Assembly (NCBI GenBank): GCA_003246505.1
Contig: QKAI01000477.1
Span: 1-25,804, forward strand
Direction: 5' to 3'
Source of the DNA: Spirochaetaceae bacterium
GTDB lineage: Bacteria; Spirochaetota; Spirochaetia; DSM-2461
DNA: 25,804 nt
Position 1 is the first letter of the stretch; every line of letters begins with the position of its first letter. Positions 1 to 6,764 of the stretch are shown here, piece by piece. The translations under genes and the position numbers were made by a program. Below the pieces are notes generated by a model that saw only the letters and a program-made list of their open reading frames with translations, had not been told where the DNA came from and did no database searches.

Positions 1-70
1 TCTCTTCTGCCGAACAGTCCCGAAGTGTAGCGGGACGGACGGAGTAGTTCTGAGTTATCTCATTTTCAAT
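1..70 (-). CDS. Possible N-terminus of a GNAT-like protein, running off the window
   Basis: Read leftwards on the minus strand, this frame is open to the window edge and encodes a stretch ending YSVRPATLRDCSAEE. The 'RPATLRD' segment resembles the first strand and helix of GNAT acetyltransferases. The frame has no ATG, GTG or TTG after the last in-frame stop; the only nearby start-like codon is ATT at 68-70, which I used as a nominal start. The strong promoter and Shine-Dalgarno sequence upstream (163-212) point this way. On the plus strand, a short open frame ending with TAG at 45-47 could instead be the tail of another gene. The assignment is tentative because only about 23 residues are visible. 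Confidence 0.25.
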   Translation of the reverse strand, partial: MENEITQNYSVRPATLRDCSAEE

Positions 71-132
71 TAAGGATATAGTCTGATTATAAGCTCGGAA
101 AGAATCGAAGAAGTAGAAATGGACATTTTACT

Positions 133-142
133 CACACGTGTG
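133..142. repeat. 10-bp perfect palindrome CACACGTGTG
   Basis: A perfect palindrome lies in the AT-rich leader between the strong leftward promoter and the window edge. It could be a second regulator site. It is short enough to be chance. Confidence 0.3.
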
Positions 143-166
143 CAGCAAAAGAATAAAATCAACCTC

Positions 167-180
167 CTTAAACGTTTAAG
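167..180. promoter_or_regulatory. LacI-type operator, perfect 14-bp palindrome
   Basis: The palindrome CTTAAACGTTTAAG begins three bases downstream of the TATAAT box of the leftward promoter, so it covers the expected transcription start. Its AAACG centre resembles the two operators in the 6603-6733 region, but the outer bases differ. A different LacI-family repressor, or the one encoded at 6765, could bind it. It abuts and partly overlaps the Shine-Dalgarno sequence AAGGAGG (163-169, minus strand). Confidence 0.65.
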
Positions 181-183
181 TAA

Positions 184-212
184 ATTATAATATCAAAACG
201 GGAATCTGTCAA
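184..212 (-). promoter_or_regulatory. Perfect consensus sigma-70 promoter firing leftwards
   Basis: On the minus strand TTGACA (207-212) is followed by exactly 17 bases and then TATAAT (184-189). Both hexamers are perfect matches to the housekeeping consensus. The operator palindrome at 167-180 covers the predicted start. The promoter lies just downstream of the methyltransferase gene and should drive a gene to the left of the window rather than the alpha-galactoside operon. Confidence 0.85.
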
Positions 213-235
213 TGAAAATATGCCTGGTCAGCCCT

Positions 236-1129
236 TCAGGGCCGGGGTGCGGCGAGCAGCAGCTTCAACCCCCTCCCCTCTTCCCGGGGTTTGAAATCGC
301 CGGGGGGAGAAATCCTTTCCAGGGCAAAGCGGGGGAGTTCCCCTTCGACCAGGGCTTCGAACTCTTCCCAGTCCATTTCGGGGCTGTTCAGGCTCAACAA
401 TAGACGGCCCTTTCCGTCCAGCATCTCCGGCAGCCGTCGCAGAAGGCGGGGATAGTCCCTGCGCAGATCAAAGCTTCCCCTCTGGCTGGGGGGAGGATCG
501 GCAATGATGAGACGATAGGGTCCCTCACGGCGCAGTTTCCCAAAGGACTTGAAGATGTCATGGGGCAGGAAGAGGGCCTGTCCGCCGTAGCCCCCGGGAA
601 GGCGGGAGTGGTTCAGCCGGTGATTCTGCCGCCCCACGTCCAGAGAGTTCCGGTTCATATCGATATTAACCACTTTGGTCGCCCCGGCGGCCAGGGCGGC
701 CACGGAGAAGGTACAGGTATAGGCAAAGAGATTCAGAACCCGGAATTCCTCACCCCCCTTCCTTTCCCCTGCCAGTTCCCTCACTATCCGCCGTCCGTCG
801 CGCATGTCTATGAAAAATCCCATATTCTGTCCCCTGTAGGGATTAAGCCGGTATTCCAGCCCCCCCTCGGTGACAATCATCTCTTCGGGAACTTTCCCCC
901 TCTTTCCCGCCACGGCGAAGGGCCGGACCGACCGGTCCTGAATCAGCAGGGGATGGCCCGGATAGAACTCTTCCAGCCGATCGGCCAGGGAGGCGATCTC
1001 CCCTTCTCCCCGGTGCGCATAAAGGATGAGGATAAGAAGGGGGGGATAGTAATCCAGAACGAGATCCCCGGGGCGGTGCAGCAGCCGGGAGGGCTCCCGG
1101 GTCAGGGGAGGAAGATCGGTCAGTTCCAT
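236..1129 (-). CDS. Class I SAM-dependent methyltransferase, RlmI-like (probable rRNA methyltransferase)
   Basis: This 297-residue protein has the Rossmann methyltransferase fold of the RlmI/RlmK family (Methyltrans_SAM). A SAM-binding loop 'LNLFAYTCTFSVAALAAGA' lies near residue 130, an acidic strand end 'VVNIDMNRNSLD' follows, and the catalytic-loop motif 'IIADPPPSQ' lies near residue 210. E. coli RlmI, which makes 5-methylcytosine in 23S rRNA, has an N-terminal PUA domain and about 396 residues. This protein is about 100 residues shorter and shows no obvious PUA domain. It is the last gene of the alpha-galactoside operon, 45 bases after the GH36 gene. The start is uncertain: GGGGA directly abuts the chosen ATG. 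The fold is secure; the RNA target is inferred. Confidence 0.8.
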   Translation of the reverse strand: MELTDLPPLTREPSRLLHRPGDLVLDYYPPLLILILYAHRGEGEIASLADRLEEFYPGHPLLIQDRSVRPFAVAGKRGKVPEEMIVTEGGLEYRLNPYRGQNMGFFIDMRDGRRIVRELAGERKGGEEFRVLNLFAYTCTFSVAALAAGATKVVNIDMNRNSLDVGRQNHRLNHSRLPGGYGGQALFLPHDIFKSFGKLRREGPYRLIIADPPPSQRGSFDLRRDYPRLLRRLPEMLDGKGRLLLSLNSPEMDWEEFEALVEGELPRFALERISPPGDFKPREEGRGLKLLLAAPRP

Positions 1130-1174
1130 TCCCCGATCATACAGGGCCGGGAGCCCTTAGGCAAGGGAGACCGG

Positions 1175-3364
1175 TCAGTCCAGAGCCAGCAGGTGATACT
1201 CATGGGCTTCCGCCTCCAGCAGGGGGTAGGGCAGCCGGATGCCTGCTTCCATCAGTTCGTCCCCCCCGTAGGCCCCTTTCCCATTTATGGAGTAGTGCCT
1301 GTCCCAATCCAGCCCCTTGCATCGGAGACTGAGATAGGGATGGTTCGACTCGGTATGGACCGACACGAAGAGGACCAGGGCCTCCCTTTTATCGGGGGAG
1401 ACGGTCATCCAGGCGTAACGGTCGGTTCTCTTCCAGGGTTCGAGAAGCCGGTAGTAGGAGCCTTTCACGATGAGGTGGCGCCTTCTCTTGAAAAGTTCAA
1501 CCTGCTCTTTTATCTCCCCCTTCTCCTCCCGGGAAAGCTCCAGAAGATTCAGTTCATAGCCGAAATTGCCCCCCATGGCCACGGCCCCCCGGGTTTTGAG
1601 GGAGACCGTGCGGCCGGTCTGGTGATTGGGAACGGCGGAGACATGGGCCCCCATGGTCAGGGGGGGGTAGACGAGGGCGGTGCCCGCCTGGATGGCAAGG
1701 CGGGAGATGGCGTCCGTATTGTCGCTGGTCCAGGTCTGGGGCATGTAGTAGAGCATGCCCGGGTCGAAGCGGCCGCCCCCGCCGGAACAGCTCTCGAAGA
1801 GCACCTCCGGGAAGGCCGCGGTTACCCGTTCCAGCACATCGTAAAGCCCCAGCACGTAGCGGTGGGAGGTCTCCCGCTGCCGTTCCGCCGGGAGGAGGCG
1901 GGACCCCACGTCGGTCAGATGGCGGTTCATATCCCATTTCACATAGGAAATGGGATTGCCTCCCAGGATTCCGCAGAGGGTTTCCACCATATGGTCCCGC
2001 ACGTCCTCCCGGGAGTAGTCCAGCACCAGCTGGGACCGGCCGGTGGAGGGATGGCGCCCCTCCACCCGGAGGCACCAGTCGGGATGGGCTTCGTAGAGGC
2101 GGCTTTTTTCCGAAACCATCTCCGGCTCCACCCAGATCCCGAAGGACATTCCCCTGGAGATGACCCCCTCCGCCAGGGGCCGGATGCCCCCGGGCAGTTT
2201 TCCTGCGTGGGGGAACCAGTCCCCCAGGGAGGTGAGGTCGTTATCCCTCTCCCCGAACCAGCCGTCGTCCAGGACGAAGAGCTCTATGCCCAGACGGCTC
2301 GCCTCGTCGGCCAGATTCAGAATGGTTTCCGAATCGAAGTCGAAGTAGGTCGCCTCCCAGTTGTTGATGAGCACCGGCCTCTCCCTGTCCCGGTGGTATC
2401 CCCGGCACAGGCGGCTGCGGTAGAGATCGTGGAAGGTCCGGGACAGGGCCCCCAGCCCCTCGCCGCTCCGGACCATGACCGCTTCGGGGGCCTGGAATTC
2501 CTCCCCCGGCCCCAGGGTCCAGGAAAAGTCAAAGGGATTGATCCCCATCAGGACCCGGGGGGAGTCGAACTGGTCCACGTCCACCGCGGCGAGAAAGTTG
2601 CCGCTGTACACGAAGCTGAAGCCGAGAACCGTGCCGTGGTCCTCCCCGGCGTCCCCCTCCAGGAGGGCGAGGAAGGGGTGCTGCTGATGGCTGCTGGTAC
2701 CCCGCCGGCTCTCCACGGACTGCATTCCCGGGTAGAGGGCCCTGGTATGGATATGCCGTTCCCGGTTGTGGGCGCCGGAAAGCTGCATCAGGGTGAAATC
2801 GGAATGCTCCAGGTCCAGGCAGAGGCTCATGACCCTTTGGAGGACGATCCTTTCCCCTCCCCCGTTGCGGATTTTCACGGTGCGGGTTATCACGTCCCGG
2901 CGGGTAAAGACCGTATAGACCAGATCGCAGAGCAGGCCTGTCAGGGGGTCCTCCAGGGTGAGGACGAGGGTATCCGCTTCGGTGTCATCCTCCACATAGA
3001 CCGAAGGAAGGCCGGTAAGAGCGGGTTTCCCCGCCAGGATCCGGTGCTCCCGGTACTCCAGGTCCAGGGACATGCTTCCGTCGGGGCCCACCGCCTGCAG
3101 GGCGGGGGAGCGCAGGTCGGTCCTTCCCCAGGCGCTGTACTCCAGGGGCAGGGAGTCCAGGGAGAAGGAGCGGTCCTCCGCCGTGGGATTGGGGGAGAAG
3201 GATCGGTCCCGGCGGAGGATCTCCCGGCTGCCCTTCCGCTCCCTCAGGGAGCCGAACCACCCCCCGTGGGCGGGATATTTGTCCCGGATCAGCTCGATGA
3301 AGTAGCTGGAGGCGGGGGTTTTCAAATGGAACAGCCGGTCCGCTTCGCGAAACTCAATGCTCAT
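1175..3364 (-). CDS. agaA: GH36 alpha-galactosidase (cytoplasmic)
   Basis: This 729-residue enzyme removes terminal alpha-galactose from oligosaccharides such as melibiose and raffinose. It has no signal peptide, so it should act on imported sugars. An N-terminal beta-sandwich (about 1-320) precedes the catalytic barrel. The barrel contains 'INNWEATYFDFD' (Trp336), 'VLDDGWFGERDND' near 365, the nucleophile Asp478 in 'YVKWDMNRH', the 'ESCSGGGGRFD' segment near 524, and the acid/base Asp548 in 'TWTSDNTDA'. Length and catalytic numbering appear to match the Geobacillus stearothermophilus AgaA/AgaB enzymes as I recall them. Residue 355 is alanine, as in the raffinose-preferring AgaA rather than AgaB. 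It follows the permease gene by 32 bases, with AGGAG upstream of the ATG. The family is very secure; substrate preference is inferred. Confidence 0.96.
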   Translation of the reverse strand: MSIEFREADRLFHLKTPASSYFIELIRDKYPAHGGWFGSLRERKGSREILRRDRSFSPNPTAEDRSFSLDSLPLEYSAWGRTDLRSPALQAVGPDGSMSLDLEYREHRILAGKPALTGLPSVYVEDDTEADTLVLTLEDPLTGLLCDLVYTVFTRRDVITRTVKIRNGGGERIVLQRVMSLCLDLEHSDFTLMQLSGAHNRERHIHTRALYPGMQSVESRRGTSSHQQHPFLALLEGDAGEDHGTVLGFSFVYSGNFLAAVDVDQFDSPRVLMGINPFDFSWTLGPGEEFQAPEAVMVRSGEGLGALSRTFHDLYRSRLCRGYHRDRERPVLINNWEATYFDFDSETILNLADEASRLGIELFVLDDGWFGERDNDLTSLGDWFPHAGKLPGGIRPLAEGVISRGMSFGIWVEPEMVSEKSRLYEAHPDWCLRVEGRHPSTGRSQLVLDYSREDVRDHMVETLCGILGGNPISYVKWDMNRHLTDVGSRLLPAERQRETSHRYVLGLYDVLERVTAAFPEVLFESCSGGGGRFDPGMLYYMPQTWTSDNTDAISRLAIQAGTALVYPPLTMGAHVSAVPNHQTGRTVSLKTRGAVAMGGNFGYELNLLELSREEKGEIKEQVELFKRRRHLIVKGSYYRLLEPWKRTDRYAWMTVSPDKREALVLFVSVHTESNHPYLSLRCKGLDWDRHYSINGKGAYGGDELMEAGIRLPYPLLEAEAHEYHLLALD

Positions 3365-3396
3365 GGGAGATCTCCTTTTTCCTTGACCAGAATAGA

Positions 3397-4194
3397 TTAG
3401 CCCTTAACGGCGCCGGATGTCATGCCCTCTCCCAGCTGATTCTGGAAAATCATGTACACTCCGATGGAGGGAATGGCCATAATCACCAGGCAGGCATAGA
3501 TGACTTCGGGGCGGGCCCCGTGGATGGAGGAGGTCAGGGAGACCACCGCCAGGGGCAGGGTCCTCATCTCCTCGGTCCGGGAGAAAAGCAGGGGATTCAG
3601 ATAATCATTCCAGGAGTTGATGAAGGCGAAGACGATGACGTTCACCGTGGCCGGGCGGCTCAGGGGACCGTAAATCCGGGACCAGATAGTAAAGAATCCC
3701 GCCCCTTCAATCATGGAGGCTTCCAGCAGTTCCGTGCCCAGGGAGTCGTAGTAATTCCTGAGGATCAGAATGGCCACGGGCATCCAGAATGTCGCCGCGG
3801 GAAAGATCAGGGCGGGGTAGGTATTGATCCAGCGAAGGAATTTCATGGTCTGGAACAGGGGGGTGATAAAGCAGAGCATGGAGATGGACATGGTCAGCAT
3901 GATAAGCAGAAAAAGGGCGTTCTTGCCGGGAAAGCGGATTTTGGAGAAGGCGAAGGCCGCCGGGGAGGCCACGAGCAGAATGAGGGAGACCTGCATGAAA
4001 GAGACGAACAGGCTGTTGAAAATCATGCGGATCACGGGAAAGCCGGAGGTGAAGAGGAAGGTGTAGTTCCTGAACCCGGACACGGCGAAGGAGGAGATCA
4101 CCACATTGCTGAGGGGGACCAGATAGAGGAGAGCCAGAAGGATGAGAACGGCCTGGATGATGAATTTCTGTCTCAGGGTGAGATTGGTAAACAT
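3397..4194 (-). CDS. CUT1 sugar ABC transporter permease, MalG-type
   Basis: This 265-residue inner-membrane protein has about six hydrophobic segments, the first near residues 12-34. Its C-terminal half carries the cytoplasmic EAA loop ('LLEASMIEGAGFFTIWSRIYGPL'), which docks to the transporter's ATPase. It pairs with the permease encoded immediately upstream; only one base separates that gene's stop from this ATG, so translation is probably coupled. With the GH36 enzyme next in the operon, the cargo is most likely an alpha-galactoside. No ATPase gene accompanies the pair. Confidence 0.93.
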   Translation of the reverse strand: MFTNLTLRQKFIIQAVLILLALLYLVPLSNVVISSFAVSGFRNYTFLFTSGFPVIRMIFNSLFVSFMQVSLILLVASPAAFAFSKIRFPGKNALFLLIMLTMSISMLCFITPLFQTMKFLRWINTYPALIFPAATFWMPVAILILRNYYDSLGTELLEASMIEGAGFFTIWSRIYGPLSRPATVNVIVFAFINSWNDYLNPLLFSRTEEMRTLPLAVVSLTSSIHGARPEVIYACLVIMAIPSIGVYMIFQNQLGEGMTSGAVKG

Positions 4195-4195
4195 G

Positions 4196-5107
4196 TCAGG
4201 CCTCCTGCCTTTTTTTGTTGAATGTCAGCTGCACCGCGGAGAACATGACGCTCAGGGCGATCATGATGACGCTGATCGCGGCTCCGTAGCCGGCCTGGGA
4301 ATTCCGGGCCACCGCCTGGTAGAGGAGGGTGGCGGGGAACTGGGTGGCGTTACCCGGGCCCCCTTCGGTCAGCAGCCAGACGATGTCGAAGGTCTTAACC
4401 GACCCGACGATGCCCAGGATGATGACCGTGGTGTGGGTCGGTCCCAGGCCGGGCCATACGATGCTCCCCAGGGAGCGCCAGAAACCGGCCCCGTCTATCT
4501 GGGCCGCCTCGAAGACATCCTCGCTGATGGTGGTCAGCCCGGCGATGTAGTAGACCATCTGGGCGCCGGTCCACTGGAAGATATTGGCGGCGATGATGCA
4601 CCAGAGAGCGGTTCGGGGATCCCCCAGCCAGGTGCGGACCAGGCCGTCCAGGCCGACGCCCCGGAGGAAGGTGTTCAGAAGGCCGAAATAGGGTTCGTAG
4701 AGGCCCATGAAAGTCTGGGCGATCACTACGGTGGACAGGGTGACGGGAATATAGAAAAGGGCCCGGAAGAACCGGCTGCCCTTGAGTTTCGATCGCAGGA
4801 GGAGGGCCATAATGAGCCCCAGAAACATCTGTACGGTGACTGTGAAAACCATAAAGAGGAGCACGTTGATCAGCGCCCTGGCGGAGAGGGGATCCTGGAA
4901 AAGGAGGATGTAGTTTTTCAATCCCCGGAATTCCATGGTTTCCGGCAGCAACCCGTTCCATTTGAAAAGGCTGAGTCTTATGACATAGAAGAGTCCGTAG
5001 AAAACGAAAACACCCAGAAGAAGCATTATCGGGGTTACAAAAAGATAACCCGAAAGGGTTTCCGCCTTTTTCATTTTAAGAAGGGAGCCGGAGGATTTTT
5101 TTTTCAT
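4196..5107 (-). CDS. CUT1 sugar ABC transporter permease, MalF-type
   Basis: This 303-residue membrane protein begins with a basic stretch (MKKKSSGSLLKMKKAE) and a first membrane segment near residues 20-43 ('LFVTPIMLLLGVFVFYGLF'). Its EAA loop is 'DVFEAAQIDGAGFWRSLGSIVWPGL'. It is the partner of the MalG-type permease encoded next. It lies 62 bases after the binding-protein gene, and a terminator-like hairpin occupies that gap (5122-5162). The Shine-Dalgarno sequence GGATGG lies after the hairpin's T-run, so the hairpin separates binding protein and permease at the transcript level. Confidence 0.93.
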   Translation of the reverse strand: MKKKSSGSLLKMKKAETLSGYLFVTPIMLLLGVFVFYGLFYVIRLSLFKWNGLLPETMEFRGLKNYILLFQDPLSARALINVLLFMVFTVTVQMFLGLIMALLLRSKLKGSRFFRALFYIPVTLSTVVIAQTFMGLYEPYFGLLNTFLRGVGLDGLVRTWLGDPRTALWCIIAANIFQWTGAQMVYYIAGLTTISEDVFEAAQIDGAGFWRSLGSIVWPGLGPTHTTVIILGIVGSVKTFDIVWLLTEGGPGNATQFPATLLYQAVARNSQAGYGAAISVIMIALSVMFSAVQLTFNKKRQEA

Positions 5108-5121
5108 TGTTTACCATCCAT

Positions 5122-5162
5122 AAAAACCGCCGGCACAGGGGAGTGGCCGCTGATGCCGGCGG
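5122..5162 (-). terminator. Terminator-like hairpin between binding-protein and permease genes
   Basis: On the minus strand a 9-bp perfect GC-rich stem (arms CCGCCGGCA and TGCCGGCGG at 5154-5162 and 5127-5135) with an 18-base loop is followed by TTTTT (5122-5126). This is the shape of an intrinsic terminator. It sits inside an operon, so it probably ends only part of the transcription or protects the 3' end of the upstream message. Confidence 0.75.
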
Positions 5163-5169
5163 GGTAAGC

Positions 5170-6501
5170 CTATTTCTCGGAAACCGCCTGCAGGGCGTCC
5201 AGTTCAGCTTTGACGTCCTTTCCGGCGACAACGTTCTGAACGACGATGCCCATCTGGTTGAAGACGGCGGGATTGGCGACGCCCCGGGGACCGGCCATGT
5301 TGTTGTTGGTCATGTCCACGATCGTGTCGACCCCTTCGGAGGAAGCCCTGTCCTGGTAGATGGACTTGTTGAGGGAAGCTCCCTTGAGGGTGGGGATGAG
5401 CCCGGCGCCGGGCCGGCCCGTCTCATAGGTCCTGCCTTCACCCACCAGCATGTAGTCGAGAAGGTTAACGGCATAGGGCAGTTTGAATTCCTTGATGTCC
5501 CTGTTGATGGCGATGCCGATATCGATGCCGCCCAGAACCACCGGTTTGCCCCCGGCGAAATTGGGAACGGGGAAGGCGCCGAAAACGTCGTCATCGGTGG
5601 CCCTTCCGCCCCTTCTGTCCGCATAGGGAACCCCCGCATCGTTTTTGTTGGAGGGTTTGGAAAGCATGCCCACGGCCCAGCCCCCGTTAAAGTGCATGGC
5701 CGCTTTGCCGTCGGCCCACATGCCTATGGAGTCTTCATAGACGGAGACGCCCAGCATTTCCTTTTCCAGAATGCCCTCGTCCACCAGATCCCTGAGGATG
5801 GACATGGCCTCCACGAACTGGGGGGCATTCCACTTGACCTCGCCCCGGTCGGCCCTTTCCGTGATGCCCGGCTCTACCATATTGGCGAACATGGCGAAAA
5901 CGTCCCCGTTGAACCAGCTGTCCTTAAGGCCCACGGAAAGGGGAAGCTTATCGGGATAGGTCTTTCTGAGTTTGGCGAAGGCCTCCTTCATGGATGCCAG
6001 ATCGGTGGGGATCTTTGTGATGCCCGCCTTTTCAAAGTAGGTGGCGTTGTAGTAGACAAACATGGTGGAGGAGGAGCCCATGGGGGCTATGGCGATTTTA
6101 TCTCCCCCGGAACGGACCCGGGCGTCCTCCACGACCGCATCCACGAGCTTGGAGAGGACATCCCTGGCCGGAACGGTCAGGTCCATGGCGAAGGGGGCGT
6201 ACTGGGTCAGGAGGGTACCCGGCTGGAGACAGAAGAGGTCCGGTCCGGAACCGGCGGCGAACTCCGCCTGAAGCTTCGCTTTGTATTCATCCATCTGACT
6301 GCTGCTGGGCTGCAGATCCACATTGGGGTACAGGGCCTCGAAACCCTTTTCCAGAATGACGAAATCCTCCGCCGTGGGAAGAGTCCAGGTGGACCAGGAT
6401 AATTCAATCGTCTCCGGCTCCTTGGCTTCACCCCTGCCGTTGGCGAATAGGGCGAAGGGAAGAATGGCGAGCAGAAGGGAAAACCTGAATAACTTTTTCA
6501 T
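5170..6501 (-). CDS. CUT1 extracellular sugar-binding protein (probable alpha-galactoside receptor)
   Basis: This 443-residue binding protein of extracellular solute-binding family 1 should capture sugar in the periplasm and deliver it to the two permeases encoded downstream. The signal peptide is 'MKKLFRFSLLLAILPFALFA', followed by Asn-Gly, a pattern shared by all three exported binding proteins of the window. The mature part begins near 'ETIELSWSTWTLP'; the cluster I-type segment 'AAMHFNGGWAVGMLS' lies near residue 270. The ATG is preceded by AAGGAG with a 6-base gap. It is the first gene of the alpha-galactoside operon and is read from the LacI-operator promoter region. Family secure; substrate inferred from the GH36 neighbour. 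Confidence 0.92.
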   Translation of the reverse strand: MKKLFRFSLLLAILPFALFANGRGEAKEPETIELSWSTWTLPTAEDFVILEKGFEALYPNVDLQPSSSQMDEYKAKLQAEFAAGSGPDLFCLQPGTLLTQYAPFAMDLTVPARDVLSKLVDAVVEDARVRSGGDKIAIAPMGSSSTMFVYYNATYFEKAGITKIPTDLASMKEAFAKLRKTYPDKLPLSVGLKDSWFNGDVFAMFANMVEPGITERADRGEVKWNAPQFVEAMSILRDLVDEGILEKEMLGVSVYEDSIGMWADGKAAMHFNGGWAVGMLSKPSNKNDAGVPYADRRGGRATDDDVFGAFPVPNFAGGKPVVLGGIDIGIAINRDIKEFKLPYAVNLLDYMLVGEGRTYETGRPGAGLIPTLKGASLNKSIYQDRASSEGVDTIVDMTNNNMAGPRGVANPAVFNQMGIVVQNVVAGKDVKAELDALQAVSEK

Positions 6502-6562
6502 AAAATGCTCCTTTGGTGATATAAGACCGGCGGCGGGAAGGACCGTCGCACCCCGTCTTTTG

Positions 6563-6573
6563 GTTACGGTAAC
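6563..6573. repeat. Short palindrome GTTAC-G-GTAAC in the divergent promoter region
   Basis: A perfect inverted repeat with one central base lies 62 bases upstream of the binding-protein ATG, on the transcript side of the probable start. It could be a further operator or a small leader hairpin. No regulator can be assigned. Confidence 0.3.
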
Positions 6574-6602
6574 ACGGTTTTTTCAGTTTGACAAGAAAAA
6601 TC

Positions 6603-6621
6603 TGTAAACGCTTTCAGTATA
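6603..6621 (-). promoter_or_regulatory. LacI operator overlapping the -10 region of the alpha-galactoside operon
   Basis: TGTAAACGCTTTCA (6603-6616) fits the LacI/CcpA-family consensus TGWAANCGNTNWCA. On the minus strand it begins at the last base of TATACT (6616-6621), a good -10 box for leftward transcription. I find no good -35 box at the right spacing. The repressor would cover the transcription start. The operator is 12/14 identical to the one at 6720-6733. Confidence 0.7.
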
Positions 6622-6685
6622 TTTTCTATGGTTTTCAGCCAGATGCCCTCTGAGGTGTTATACGTTGGGTTTGGGTACATTTACG

Positions 6686-6714
6686 TTGACAAGGGGGGGA
6701 TTGCCTTTTAAACT
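6686..6714 (+). promoter_or_regulatory. Sigma-70 promoter of the lacI-family gene
   Basis: TTGACA (6686-6691), a 17-base spacer and TAAACT (6709-6714) form a good housekeeping promoter reading right. The operator at 6720-6733 begins six bases after the -10 box, which suggests autoregulation. Confidence 0.75.
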
Positions 6715-6719
6715 GTTTG

Positions 6720-6733
6720 TGAAAACGATTTCA
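6720..6733. promoter_or_regulatory. LacI operator at the start site of the regulator gene
   Basis: TGAAAACGATTTCA fits the same family consensus as the site at 6603-6616. Their centres are 117 bp apart, close to a whole number of helical turns at 10.5 bp per turn. One repressor tetramer, or two dimers, could bind both sites and form a loop. Confidence 0.75.
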
Positions 6734-6764
6734 GTTATTTTCTGTAAAAATGAGGAGATTTTCC

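Noticed and set aside
17..36. Six-bp stem GTCCCG/CGGGAC near the left edge as a terminator
   Set aside because: No T-run follows on either strand and the stem lies inside a frame that may be coding.
231..242. GCCCTTCAGGGC repeat at the methyltransferase stop as the operon terminator
   Set aside because: The loop would be only two bases, there is no T-run directly after it, and it overlaps the stop codon.
3364..3375. Palindrome GGAGATCTCC before the GH36 gene as an operator
   Set aside because: It includes the ribosome binding site of the gene and lies within an operon; ten bases is compatible with chance.
560..3400. A 946-codon open frame on the plus strand opposite the methyltransferase and GH36 genes
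   Set aside because: Its product is low-complexity, rich in Gly, Pro and His, with no domain, and it runs across two genes whose minus-strand products have clear motifs. It is a shadow caused by GC-rich third positions.
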